A DNA stretch of 40,480 bases from Fidelibacterota bacterium (GTDB taxonomy: Bacteria; Fidelibacterota; Marinisomatia; SCGC-AAA003-L08; JACNLC01): positions 1-40,480 of the forward strand of contig JACNLC010000057.1 in the NCBI GenBank assembly GCA_014381725.1. The letters run 5' to 3'. Each line of letters starts with the position of its first letter. Positions within the stretch are counted from its first letter, which is position 1. Of this stretch, positions 15,801 through 24,470 are shown in pieces. The notes below the pieces were generated by a model, which saw only the letters and a list, made by a program, of their open reading frames with translations, had not been told where the DNA came from and searched no databases. The position numbers and the translations under genes are program-made.

Positions 15801-18592
15801 TTTTTAGAAAAGTGTCATCTGAAGCGAACTACGATTATCTATATTTTTATATAGATGGTTCTTTGCAAGATCAATGGGCTGGAGAAGTACCCTGGGGAGA
15901 AGTATCTTACCCAGTTACTTATGGTACACATACTTTTACTTGGGAATACTATAAAGACCAATCTGTTTCCAATGGTTCTGACTGTGCTTGGGTAGATTAC
16001 ATTATTTTCCCACCTGTTGGACCGGGACCTGAAATTAGTGTAAATCCAGCTAGTTTTATTGAAACGATTCCAGAAAATACAATTGAAACTAGAAACTTGA
16101 ATATTGCAAATACTGGTGGCGGAGTATTGAATTATAGCATTGATATTGAAGAAACTACTTCCGGGAGAACTAGTTTAAATGATGTTTGTATTATTGATGA
16201 ACTTACTGAAGAACAAAAACGAGCTGACTATTTAACTAAAAAAGATAGAATTGCTACAGAAGGTTTAGAAATAGATAAATCTATTACTAAGTCTGAGGTT
16301 AATCATGAATATGCTCCAACCTCTAGATCAACTGATGTAACAATTATTTGTGATGGTGGAGATTGGCAGTACGAAGTTGGTTGGGCTTTAATTGCTCCAA
16401 ATGGAGAAACTGTTGCAACTGGAAGTGCACCTTATAGTGGTGATGCTTCGCTGGATAATGGAATATATACTGTGAATGCTACAGATTCTTATGGTGATGG
16501 TTGGAATGGTAATTATTTATCAATTGTAGATACTGATGGAACTGTATATTTGAATTACACTTTGGATTATGGCTCAAACGGATCAACATCATTTGAAGTT
16601 GATGCTTTACCTCCAATAACTTGGATGACTTTAAGTGAAGATAACGGAGAAGTTGATGGTGGAACATCTGAAAATATAACAGTCACTTTCGATACAAATG
16701 GACTTACATTAGGCGCAACTTATACTGCAAATATGATAGTAGATTCACCTGCAGGTTCAGTTGTTGTTCCTATTTCATTGACTATTGGAGACGCTGGTCC
16801 TCAGTCAGAACTTTCTGTGAATGTAGGTTCTGTCGATGAAGAATTATCTATTAACCAAACTGCAACTGTAGATTTTGAAATCTCAAATGTTGGAGAAGTT
16901 GGATCTACTTTGAGTTATGAACTATCATTAGATGGTGTTCCTGACTGGGCATCGGTTAATCCTTCAAACGGTGAATGTGGTTATGGCGAATCAGATGTCA
17001 TTGAAGTAACATTCTTATCTGATGGATTAGAACCCGGGACTTACAATAGCGAAATTACTATTTTATCTAATGGTGGTTCAGCAAATCTTCCCATTTCATT
17101 AGTTGTACATGACTGTGTTAATTGCCCAGATTGGGAAGTTTATATTCCAGAATTTGAGTACAATTTAACATTAACTGGATTATTATTCATTGAAGGTGAA
17201 GAATCGTTTGACGAAAACGATATGGTTGGTGCATTTGTTGGTGATGAGCTTAGAGGAGTTGCATCTCCAAGCTATTTCCCATTAACTGGCAGTTATACTG
17301 TAAATTTAATGATTTACAGCAACGAAAGTAGTGGAGAAACTGTAACATTTAAAGCTTATGATTATTCTCAAGATGTAATATTTGAAAATGTGATTGAGAC
17401 AATAAATTTTGTTGCGAACGACATTATTGGCAATGATTTGGTTCCATTTGAGTTCCACGCATCAGGTTCTATGGTGCAGAATCTTGATTTCATAGTGGGT
17501 TGGAATTGGTTTTCACTTAATATTGTATCAAGTGATATGGCTATGAATTCTGTTTTAGCTTCACTTGGTAGTGATGCAACATTCATTAAAAACCAAAGTG
17601 GTTATGCTAACTATTACGATGATTTTGGTTGGTATGGACTTGATACTTTTGAAATCACAAGTATGTATATGATTGATGTTACAACTGCAAGTACATTAAC
17701 AGTTGAAGGAAGTCCTGTAGATCCAATGATGGAAATCTCATTAATGGAAGGTTGGAACTGGGTTTCCTACTTACCACAACTTACTGTTGATATTAACTTT
17801 GCTCTTGAGAGTATTGAGCCAAATGGAACATTCATTAAAAATCAAACTAGTTATGCTAACTACTATGATGATTTTGGTTGGTATGGTATAGAATCTATGA
17901 ATCCAGGTGATGGGTATATGCTTCTGATGAATACTGAAGATGTGTTAGTTTATAACATTCCAGTTGGACTTGTAAAAGTTGATAACAATGAAGAAACTAA
18001 AGAAACTAAAGAACTTCATTGGAGTGTTAATCCACATCAATTTGAATACAATATGGCAATAACAGCAGAGCTAGAAGCAGGAAGCCAATTAGCTGTATTT
18101 GTTGATGACGAAGTTAGAGGAGTAGTAGAATCAACATACTTCCCATTAACAGACTCATACACAGCAAACTTGATGGTTTATGGAAACGATGGAGAAGAAC
18201 TGAGTTTTAGAGTTTATCAAGAAGCTAACGATACAGAACTTGATATACTTGATCATCTAACCTTTGAAGTTAACGGAATAATAGGAAACGATATAGAACC
18301 AGTTTTATTAAGAACATTATCACTTCCTGAAGACTATAGTTTATCACAGAACTATCCAAATCCGTTTAATCCGAGTACAACGATTAGCTACCAACTCCAA
18401 GCTACCAGTTCCGTGTTACTTGCTATTTACAATGTAAACGGTCAATTAGTAGAAACTTTGGTAACTGGACAATTGGATGCAGGTTATCATTCGGTTGTAT
18501 GGAATGCAGATGATTTTGCATCTGGAGTTTATATTGTAAAACTTACAGCCGATGGTTTTACTCAAACACAAAAGATGCTGTTAATGAAATAG
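12842..18592 (+). CDS. Giant gingipain-type C25 cysteine peptidase with type IX sorting domain
   Basis: 1916 residues with a signal peptide (about 1-19), a C25 propeptide-like region (about 25-190) and a peptidase C25 domain from about 215 (YDLLIISNNTLLPAF) to about 605 (LNLFGDPSMDIW). The likely catalytic pair is His464 (NHLGHSSPD) and Cys500 (YSQGCYPGSFD), spaced much as in gingipains. Then follow CARDB-like beta domains (about 650-920), a MAM or jelly-roll-like domain (about 925-1058), a DSYGDGWNG domain near 1215, BACON-like domains to about 1420, module A (about 1427-1540), two module B copies (about 1543-1711), module A (about 1724-1824) and the sorting domain (about 1837-1916). It is expected to be secreted as a zymogen and work at the surface on proteins. 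A terminator follows. Confidence 0.9.
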   Translation: MKRSTLIIVIIFLVQTIFAGTLTQTYSFEKPQLKTENGLTEILFDNCKNMGEEGTPLLPQFAADILLPQNQEIVNVTIIEKTFYPGSENIRIKPASGHVPLSLKPDIVKQVIPNEDIYLSETDYPLETIKSMDTHFLSGHSIGSFTICPVVYHPSENNVEFIKEITVEIETQSTARALDAEKFLRNSVGVNSRIHKIIDNPDMLSSYTYQQPTRTEEYDLLIISNNTLLPAFADYIDFKESTGFAVATISTSDIYSQFAGQDNPEKIRNCIISYYTEYGISYVILGGDSDTNNSSDNIVPHRGLTADPGSGYEDTNIPGDIYYAGLDGNWNDDGDNRWGEPGEADLYEEVAVGRICADQAIEITNHTYKLRMYQDQPVVADIEKSLMVGEHLGFGGVSEYAANSKNEVAYGSSNHGYTTVGVSENFSIDELYEDPSYGGYSWPASSLYSQFNSTGVNLLNHLGHSSPDYNMKLYNSDLTTNNFSNDGITRGFVIGYSQGCYPGSFDNYHYNGYYMDEDCFAEKFTQLETGEVAFICNSRYGWGEWESTAGPSQYFDRQFFDAIFDEDITKIGEANGDSKEDNVAYINESGVIRFCAYELNLFGDPSMDIWTATPTNISANYPASVPIGSSTIAVQTGTEGARIAILQNDELIGRGVANSSGNATVQLFSSISTAQPLDISIIAHNKNRHYGTIFVVSDQPYVIFDNYEINDGNNGVAEFGEDITLDMSLNNVGNQNAYSVNVTISTDDEFVTITDNSENYGTVSAESVLTINNAFAFSVSNDIPDQHIVNFDLTATGTARDTWDSFFSITINAPELSAGNMIVDDSAGGDGNGRLDPGETAQITIPTTNSGNANSPSASASFTSASDYITIVDGFFDFGVIEAGTTENATFSISVSEDAPIGTAVSFGFVVEAGSYGFDQSFGTSIGLVLEDFETGDFSQFPWETNWEISGDAYEGSYSVKSTNNSDNTTSELSVQLEVTSNGTISFFRKVSSEANYDYLYFYIDGSLQDQWAGEVPWGEVSYPVTYGTHTFTWEYYKDQSVSNGSDCAWVDYIIFPPVGPGPEISVNPASFIETIPENTIETRNLNIANTGGGVLNYSIDIEETTSGRTSLNDVCIIDELTEEQKRADYLTKKDRIATEGLEIDKSITKSEVNHEYAPTSRSTDVTIICDGGDWQYEVGWALIAPNGETVATGSAPYSGDASLDNGIYTVNATDSYGDGWNGNYLSIVDTDGTVYLNYTLDYGSNGSTSFEVDALPPITWMTLSEDNGEVDGGTSENITVTFDTNGLTLGATYTANMIVDSPAGSVVVPISLTIGDAGPQSELSVNVGSVDEELSINQTATVDFEISNVGEVGSTLSYELSLDGVPDWASVNPSNGECGYGESDVIEVTFLSDGLEPGTYNSEITILSNGGSANLPISLVVHDCVNCPDWEVYIPEFEYNLTLTGLLFIEGEESFDENDMVGAFVGDELRGVASPSYFPLTGSYTVNLMIYSNESSGETVTFKAYDYSQDVIFENVIETINFVANDIIGNDLVPFEFHASGSMVQNLDFIVGWNWFSLNIVSSDMAMNSVLASLGSDATFIKNQSGYANYYDDFGWYGLDTFEITSMYMIDVTTASTLTVEGSPVDPMMEISLMEGWNWVSYLPQLTVDINFALESIEPNGTFIKNQTSYANYYDDFGWYGIESMNPGDGYMLLMNTEDVLVYNIPVGLVKVDNNEETKETKELHWSVNPHQFEYNMAITAELEAGSQLAVFVDDEVRGVVESTYFPLTDSYTANLMVYGNDGEELSFRVYQEANDTELDILDHLTFEVNGIIGNDIEPVLLRTLSLPEDYSLSQNYPNPFNPSTTISYQLQATSSVLLAIYNVNGQLVETLVTGQLDAGYHSVVWNADDFASGVYIVKLTADGFTQTQKMLLMK

Positions 18593-18620
18593 AGTTTTTA
18601 GATTGAAAATATAATCATAA

Positions 18621-18652
18621 ATTAAAGGGGCGGAAATCGCCCCTTTAATTTT
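18621..18652 (+). terminator. Rho-independent terminator after the C25 peptidase gene
   Basis: A perfect 12-bp stem, ATTAAAGGGGCG (18621-18632) and CGCCCCTTTAAT (18638-18649), with a 5-nt GAAAT loop and a T run. It lies 28 nt after the stop codon. Confidence 0.9.
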
Positions 18653-18671
18653 ACTTAGAAGAAAGCAAAAA

Positions 18672-19790
18672 ATGTGTTTAAGATCACTTTATAAAATATT
18701 AAGTAGTATTATTCTATTACTGGGCTTGATGTTTAGTCAACTCATAGATAGGGATATACCTTTTGGGTACTACGATGGTACTGATGGATTAACAGGAGAA
18801 ACTTTGAGATCTGTACTTCACCAAATTATTGATAATCACAATTCACAGAGTTACGGTAATCTACACGAATTGTTTGAAGATACTGATGCAAAATCCAACA
18901 ATACAGTTTGGGATATGTATTCTGATAATCCCGGAGGAAATCCTCCATATACTTATCATTTCACTGGTTCAGATCAATGCGGTAATTATGGTGGAGAAGG
19001 TGATTGCTATAATCGTGAGCATTCTTGGCCCTCTAGTTGGTTTAATAACGGTTCTCCAATGAAATCAGATTTATTTCATCTTTATCCTACTGATGGTTAT
19101 GTGAACGGAATGAGATCAAATTATCCGTTTGGGGAAGTGCAAAATCCAAATTGGACATCCCAAAATGGAAGCAAACGGGGTACAATGTCTTCCTATGGTT
19201 ACTATGGGACGGTTTTTGAACCAATTGATGAATACAAAGGTGATTTTGCGAGGACTTACTTTTATATGTCCACTCGGTATTATAATGAAGATAACAGTTG
19301 GGATGAAAACGATATGGTAGATGGTGCAGATCTGAAAGATTGGGCTGTTGATATGTTAATTGATTGGCATGAAGCAGATCCTGTAAGTGATAAAGAAATT
19401 GATAGAAACGATGCGATATATAGTATACAATACAACAGAAATCCATATATTGATCATCCTGAATTTGTAGATTATATTTGGGGATCTCAAGTGGTTGAAA
19501 ACAGTGATCAATACTCAATACTCAATTATCAATTAGTAAACGCTTATCCAAATCCATTTAATCCTGTAACAACGATAGGTTACCAACTACCAGCTCTCAG
19601 CTCAGTGCTACTTGCTGTTTACGATGTGAATGGACAATTAGTTGAAGAATTAGTAAGCGGTAGCATGATGCAGAATGCAGGTTATCTTTCAGTTACTTGG
19701 AACGCAGATAATCAACCAAGTGGAATTTATTTTGCAAAATTACAAGTTGGAGAATTTACTAAAACTAATAAAATGGTATTAATAAAATGA
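18672..19790 (+). CDS. Secreted endonuclease I with type IX sorting domain
   Basis: 372 residues. A signal region (LSSIILLLGLMFSQ) is followed by an endonuclease I domain (EndA/Vvn/NucM family) over about residues 25-275. Family motifs visible are NREHSWPSSWF, with His117 as the presumed general base, and DLFHLYPTDGYVNGMRSNYPFGEV. These enzymes are metal-dependent, non-specific DNases that degrade extracellular DNA for nutrients or biofilm turnover. Residues about 290-372 are a type IX sorting domain (LVNAYPNPFNPVTTIGYQL), so the enzyme is likely held at the cell surface. The stop overlaps the next start by 4 nt. The sorting domains of these two neighbours are almost the same, so one may have been copied from the other. 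Confidence 0.9.
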   Translation: MCLRSLYKILSSIILLLGLMFSQLIDRDIPFGYYDGTDGLTGETLRSVLHQIIDNHNSQSYGNLHELFEDTDAKSNNTVWDMYSDNPGGNPPYTYHFTGSDQCGNYGGEGDCYNREHSWPSSWFNNGSPMKSDLFHLYPTDGYVNGMRSNYPFGEVQNPNWTSQNGSKRGTMSSYGYYGTVFEPIDEYKGDFARTYFYMSTRYYNEDNSWDENDMVDGADLKDWAVDMLIDWHEADPVSDKEIDRNDAIYSIQYNRNPYIDHPEFVDYIWGSQVVENSDQYSILNYQLVNAYPNPFNPVTTIGYQLPALSSVLLAVYDVNGQLVEELVSGSMMQNAGYLSVTWNADNQPSGIYFAKLQVGEFTKTNKMVLIK

Positions 19791-20812
19791 AAAATAATTG
19801 GTCATTATTCAAGAGTAGTATTTTTAGCATTTGTTTTTTTGTTTTTATAAATGCTCAATCATCCCATTTTCAATTTACTTCAACAGATAATTTCGAACCT
19901 ATATTTGTTAATGAAATTAATTCTGAAGAGTTTACTCCTGAAATTGGTGTTGACGAGGTTGCCGTTTTCGATGGATTTCTTTGTGTTGGAGCGACACTAA
20001 TAATGGAAGATGTTACTCAAATATCCGCTTGGGCGGATGATGGTTTCACTTCACAAATTGATGGATTTATTCAGGGAAGTCTAATGAGTTTTAGATATTA
20101 TGACTCATCAGAAAATAAAGTATGGATTGTGTCTGAAGTAGAGTTCATTGAAGGTGGTGGATGGGATACTAGCGGAAGGTTTGTATTAAATGCAATTTGT
20201 GGTGTTAATTTAAACTTATTTACCGAAGCCCCAAACTTTATAACTAGCACTCCAATTGAATGGATTGATATTTTAGCAACTCCTGAATATTCTTATACCA
20301 TTGTAGCAGAACATCCAAATAGCGAAACTCTATCATTTATCAAGACTACGGCCCCCGCTTGGTTAACATTAACTGATAATGGTGATAATTCGGCTTTATT
20401 ATCTGGTATCCCCTGGAGTGTAGGAGAATATTCAGTCGTAATAACAGTCACAGATAATTCTAGTGATATTTCTTTTGAAAACCAGTATTTTACAATTACT
20501 GTAAATGAAGGAAGCGCAGAAAACAATACTCAATTATCAGTTATCAACTATCAATTAGTAAACGCATATCCAAATCCATTTAACCCCAAAACAGTTATTA
20601 GTTATCAACTCCAAGCTTCAAGCTTAGTGCTAGTTGATATCTATAATATAAATGGACAATTAGTTGAAGAATTAGTAAGCAGTAGCATGATGCAGAATGC
20701 AGGTTATCATTCAGTTACTTGGAACGCGGATAATCAACCAAGTGGAATTTATTTTGCAAAATTACAAGCAGGTGATTTTACTCAAACTCTGAAATTGTTA
20801 TTATTGAAGTAA
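19787..20812 (+). CDS. Small secreted Ig-like protein with type IX sorting domain
   Basis: 341 residues. After a signal peptide (SIFSICFFVFINAQ) comes a domain of about 120 residues with VDEVAVFDGFLCVGA and SFRYYDSSENKVWIV, a pattern similar in style to module A (VGAFVxxExRG). Then comes a putative Ig domain (He_PIG-like: TAPAWLTLTDNGDNSALLSGIPWSVGEYSVVITVTD), and a sorting domain at about 258-341 (LVNAYPNPFNPKTVISYQL). It overlaps the endonuclease gene by 4 nt (ATGA), so translation is coupled. No enzymatic motif was seen; a surface binding or scaffold role is a guess. Confidence 0.8.
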   Translation: MKNNWSLFKSSIFSICFFVFINAQSSHFQFTSTDNFEPIFVNEINSEEFTPEIGVDEVAVFDGFLCVGATLIMEDVTQISAWADDGFTSQIDGFIQGSLMSFRYYDSSENKVWIVSEVEFIEGGGWDTSGRFVLNAICGVNLNLFTEAPNFITSTPIEWIDILATPEYSYTIVAEHPNSETLSFIKTTAPAWLTLTDNGDNSALLSGIPWSVGEYSVVITVTDNSSDISFENQYFTITVNEGSAENNTQLSVINYQLVNAYPNPFNPKTVISYQLQASSLVLVDIYNINGQLVEELVSSSMMQNAGYHSVTWNADNQPSGIYFAKLQAGDFTQTLKLLLLK

Positions 20813-22264
20813 ATGAGTAATATTTCTCAACTTTTAGAAAAAAATAAACATCATTCCGAAATTCTTCATTCTGCAGGGAAACTAGCAAGCGATACTGGTA
20901 TTGCTGCTTTTGTAGTCGGTGGATATGTCCGCGATGCTTTATTAGGTCGCGACAATAAAGATATCGATATTATGGTTGATGGAAATGGTATCCAATTTGC
21001 TGAAAAGTTGTCAAAGATACTTGGCATAAATATAGTAGTTCCTTACGACAAATTTGGCACCGCATTAATTCCTCACCCTGAAGTTGAAATTGAAATTGCT
21101 ACTGCTCGTACAGAAACATATCAACCAAATTCAAGAAAACCAAAGGTAGAATTCTCAACGGTTGAAGAAGATATGTCTCGACGAGATTTTACAGTAAATG
21201 CTATAGCTGCGTCAATCCTTCCGAGTAATTTTGGTGAATTGGTTGACCCGTTTAGAGGAATTTTAGATTTACACAATGGGAAATTGATTACACCTTTAGA
21301 TCCCGATGAAACCTTTAGAGATGACCCCCTACGAATGTTGAGGGCAGCTAGATTTTCTGCTCAACTAAATTTTACGATTGATGAAAAAACACTCGATAGT
21401 ATTACTCGACAAAAATCTAGATTAGAAATTATTTCTAAAGAACGAATTACTGAAGAAATTTCCAAAACTTTAAAATCAGTGAAACCTAGTATTGGATTTT
21501 TAGTAATGAAACGAACAGGACTATTGCAATATGCGTTTCCAGAACTGGATATTTTATCAGGTGTAGAAGTAATTGATAATAAAGGTCATAAAGATATTTT
21601 TCTTCATACTCTCAAAGTTGTAGATAATACAGCTAAACTATCTTCAAATGTAAATCTTAGGTTCGCTGCATTAGTCCACGATATTGCCAAACCTAGAACA
21701 AAACGGTTTGTGAAAGGAAAAGGGTGGACATTCCACGGCCACGATGAAATTGGAAGTAGAATGCTAAAGAAAATATCTCGACGAATGAAATTATCCAATG
21801 AACTAAGAGATTATTTAATGTTATTAACCAAATTACATCTTCGTCCGATTACTTTAGCAATGGATGGGATTACTGACAGTGCAGTTAGAAGAGTGATGTT
21901 TGAAGCAGGTGAATTGGTTGACGATTTAATGATTTTGTGCAGAGCTGATATAACGACGAAAAATCCAAATAAAGTTACTAAATATATGGGCAACTTTGAA
22001 CGGGTAGAAAAGTTCATGCAAGATGTTAAACTAAGAGATGAACTTCGTGCATTTCAATCTCCAGTTCGGGGTGATGTGATTATGAAAGATTTAGGATTAG
22101 AACCTGGACCATCAATTGGGAAAATCAAAAAAGCCATTGAAAATGCAATTTTGGATAACAAAATTCCAAATGAATATGATTCAGCTTATAAATATATGCT
22201 AACTATAAAGGATGAAATATTAACTACCAATTTTCCAAAGTCTAAGAATAAGGGTATTAAATGA
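20813..22264 (+). CDS. cca: CCA-adding tRNA nucleotidyltransferase with HD domain
   Basis: 483 residues. It adds or repairs the CCA end of tRNAs. The class II nucleotidyltransferase core is clear: FVVGGYVRDALLGR at residues about 33-46, the catalytic DIDIMV motif, RRDFTVNAIA, and the RMLRAARFSAQLNFTID region. A C-terminal HD hydrolase domain follows (LRFAALVHDIAKP, FHGHDEIGSRML), as in many bacterial enzymes. A poly(A) polymerase role is possible in this family, but the HD domain favours CCA addition. The ATG directly abuts the stop of the secreted-protein gene, and the end overlaps the next gene by 4 nt. Confidence 0.93.
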   Translation: MSNISQLLEKNKHHSEILHSAGKLASDTGIAAFVVGGYVRDALLGRDNKDIDIMVDGNGIQFAEKLSKILGINIVVPYDKFGTALIPHPEVEIEIATARTETYQPNSRKPKVEFSTVEEDMSRRDFTVNAIAASILPSNFGELVDPFRGILDLHNGKLITPLDPDETFRDDPLRMLRAARFSAQLNFTIDEKTLDSITRQKSRLEIISKERITEEISKTLKSVKPSIGFLVMKRTGLLQYAFPELDILSGVEVIDNKGHKDIFLHTLKVVDNTAKLSSNVNLRFAALVHDIAKPRTKRFVKGKGWTFHGHDEIGSRMLKKISRRMKLSNELRDYLMLLTKLHLRPITLAMDGITDSAVRRVMFEAGELVDDLMILCRADITTKNPNKVTKYMGNFERVEKFMQDVKLRDELRAFQSPVRGDVIMKDLGLEPGPSIGKIKKAIENAILDNKIPNEYDSAYKYMLTIKDEILTTNFPKSKNKGIK

Positions 22265-23487
22265 AGAAATTTCTAATATTTGCTGTAATTAATTTTTTAT
22301 TAATATCATCGTTTTGTCTTGCTAATCAAGATTCATCAACCGATGATATGGTTAATGTTTACATTGATTGTGATATGTGTGATTTAGATTATTTGCGACG
22401 CAGTGTTACTTTCGTCAACTATGTTCGCGATCGTGGGGATGCTGATGTACATATCGTGGAATCTTTTCGTCCTACAGCAAGCGGTGGCGAGGAATTTACT
22501 TTAACTTTTTATGGGCAAAAAAACTATAAAGTCGTAAATGATACTCTTAAATATATTCTACAAGAAATGGATACAGAAGAAACTGACAGAAACGAATTTG
22601 TAAGAGTTGTTAAATTAGGACTAATACAGTATGTAAATTCTACTCCAATTGCAAAGGATATTAAAATTGAATATTTAGCTCCGATTAAACCAATAATTAT
22701 AGAAGATCCTTGGGATAGTTGGGCATTTAGAATTGGGATTAATGGTAATGCAAATGGACAAAAATCCTCTCAGTCATCTAATTCTTGGACATCATTATCT
22801 GTTGAAAGGATTACGGAAGAATGGAAATTCCAAACTTCGTTACATGCGAGTTTTAACGATTATTTAGATCGAGATTATAATAACTATTCTTCTTCTTTAA
22901 GTCGAAGTATCTGGGGTATGTTGGTCAAGAGTTTGGGAGAACACTGGTCTATTGGTGGTTACGGTTTAGTAAATTCTTCAACTTATAGCAATACGGAAAT
23001 TTCATATTTAGCTGGACGTGCAGTAGAATATAGTATTTTCCCTTATTCTGAATCGAGCACGCACGAATTAATCATTCAATACAAAGTTGGAGCATCGTAC
23101 TATAACTACATTGATACGACAATTTTCGAAAAGGTAGAAGAGTATTTATCTGGCGAATCTATCACATTGGAATCGCAGTTTGTACAACCATGGGGATCAA
23201 CTTTTATACAAATGGAAGCTCAACATTATTTTCACGATTTTACAAAAAACAAATTCAGCATATATGCAAATCTATCATTAAATCTGTTTAAGGGATTTTC
23301 ACTAGATTTATCAGGTAAATATTCACTAATTAATGATCAGTTATCAGTTTCTGAAGATGATCCAGGTGCTCAGGAAATATTTTTAAATCAACGCCAACTT
23401 TATACAAATTATGATTATTTTGTCAATATCGGACTAAGCTATTCTTTCGGCTCAATTTACAATAATGTGGTAAATACACGGTTTTGA
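22261..23487 (+). CDS. Outer-membrane beta-barrel protein with a conserved N-terminal periplasmic domain, unknown function
   Basis: 408 residues with a signal peptide (MKKFLIFAVINFLLISSFCLA). Residues about 28-145 form a compact domain (VNVYIDCDMCDLDYLRRSVTF, VNYVRDRGDADVHIV, an FTLTFYGQ strand) that I recall from uncharacterised proteins of FCB and related phyla. The rest alternates polar and aromatic strands (SFRPT, WAFRIGINGNANG, LYTNYDYFVNIGLSYSFG) and ends in Phe, as expected for an outer-membrane barrel. It overlaps cca by 4 nt and precedes the PorD-like gene, so an envelope-assembly role is conceivable. The function is unknown. Confidence 0.75.
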   Translation: MKKFLIFAVINFLLISSFCLANQDSSTDDMVNVYIDCDMCDLDYLRRSVTFVNYVRDRGDADVHIVESFRPTASGGEEFTLTFYGQKNYKVVNDTLKYILQEMDTEETDRNEFVRVVKLGLIQYVNSTPIAKDIKIEYLAPIKPIIIEDPWDSWAFRIGINGNANGQKSSQSSNSWTSLSVERITEEWKFQTSLHASFNDYLDRDYNNYSSSLSRSIWGMLVKSLGEHWSIGGYGLVNSSTYSNTEISYLAGRAVEYSIFPYSESSTHELIIQYKVGASYYNYIDTTIFEKVEEYLSGESITLESQFVQPWGSTFIQMEAQHYFHDFTKNKFSIYANLSLNLFKGFSLDLSGKYSLINDQLSVSEDDPGAQEIFLNQRQLYTNYDYFVNIGLSYSFGSIYNNVVNTRF

Positions 23488-23540
23488 TCTTCAGCCACAA
23501 ACATTGTAATTTGTATGAAATTCTTGGTAAATTCACTTCT

Positions 23541-24392
23541 ATGAAAATGCACAAATTTCTCGTAACAGCGGTTATAATGCTATTCTCTTTGAGTTTTTCT
23601 CAATTTGTAGATGTAAATGTTAAATTAGATATTCGACAACTTAGGGGAGAAAGAGAACGGCAATTTATGCAATCATTTGAAGAGCGAATCAAATCGTATT
23701 ATCTGACGACAGAGTTTGCACCTGATGCTATGGATATCGAGATGGTATTGGATATTCACTTTGTTGTAGAAAGTGTATCTATCAGAGGTAATGAAGCAAA
23801 TGTAAGTGCTCAGGTTTTAGCAACAAATGGTTTAGATCAACAGTATTTTACAAATGGAATCGAATTTCCATATTCACAGGGACAATCTATATATTTTACT
23901 CCATCATTTGATCAATTAGCATCATTTTTGGATTATTTTGCATTTTTGATAATTGCTGGCGAGTTGGATACTTGGGATTATCTCGGCGGAGATATTTATT
24001 ACAAAAAAGCTGAAGATATTTCTTTGGAAGGAATGGAGTCTGCTGGAGTTCGTGGCTGGGAAGATCGTTGGAAAAAATGCAGACTCATAATGGAAAATCA
24101 CTATTTAAGGACAGCAAAGTTACATTTTTATACAGCATTGGATATGTTTAATGCTAAGGAAGTTATTGAGAAAGAACTAAAAGTATCTTTAACTAAATTT
24201 GAAGAAATGATTATTGGTATTTATAACGAAATTGGAAGCGACAGGAATACAATGATATTTCTTGGGGCTCATACTGATGAAATAGGGAAAATGTTATCTG
24301 CTATGAAAATGATCGATTCTTTACAGTTTTTATCAAATTTTGATTCCGACAATAAAAAAGTGTACAAAAGTTACATTATTTCTGATGAATAA
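23541..24392 (+). CDS. DUF4835 / PorD-like type IX secretion-associated protein
   Basis: 283 residues from the ATG at 23541, chosen because it starts a proper signal peptide (MKMHKFLVTAVIMLFSLSFS); an upstream TTG at 23484 would add an implausible 19 residues. The pattern fits the DUF4835 family, which is named PorD in annotations of type IX secretion: an N-terminal FVDVNVKLDIRQLRG strand, the segment FTPSFDQLASFLDYFAFLIIAGEL, then YLGGDIYYKKAEDI, a tryptophan-rich GWEDRWKKCR, YLRTAKLHFYTALDMF, and a late FLGAHTDEIGKML. The assignment is by eye. It fits the many type IX cargo proteins encoded upstream. Confidence 0.6.
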   Translation: MKMHKFLVTAVIMLFSLSFSQFVDVNVKLDIRQLRGERERQFMQSFEERIKSYYLTTEFAPDAMDIEMVLDIHFVVESVSIRGNEANVSAQVLATNGLDQQYFTNGIEFPYSQGQSIYFTPSFDQLASFLDYFAFLIIAGELDTWDYLGGDIYYKKAEDISLEGMESAGVRGWEDRWKKCRLIMENHYLRTAKLHFYTALDMFNAKEVIEKELKVSLTKFEEMIIGIYNEIGSDRNTMIFLGAHTDEIGKMLSAMKMIDSLQFLSNFDSDNKKVYKSYIISDE

Positions 24393-24470
24393 GAGAATCC
24401 TCTGAAAACCTTTTGCACAAACTTCATTATTTCTTTCGGAATATATCTAATTATCATTTAATTTTTCAGC

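Noticed and set aside
5940-18592. Tandem protein repeats as a CRISPR array or transposon
   Set aside because: The repeats are coding modules of 80-110 residues within open frames; there are no short repeats with regular spacers and no transposase gene.
19087-19518. 143-codon antisense frame within the endonuclease gene
   Set aside because: Low-complexity His, Gln and Tyr content typical of reverse translation of coding DNA; no start context.
23484-23540. TTG start for the PorD-like gene
   Set aside because: It overlaps the previous stop but would place polar residues before the signal peptide that starts at 23541.
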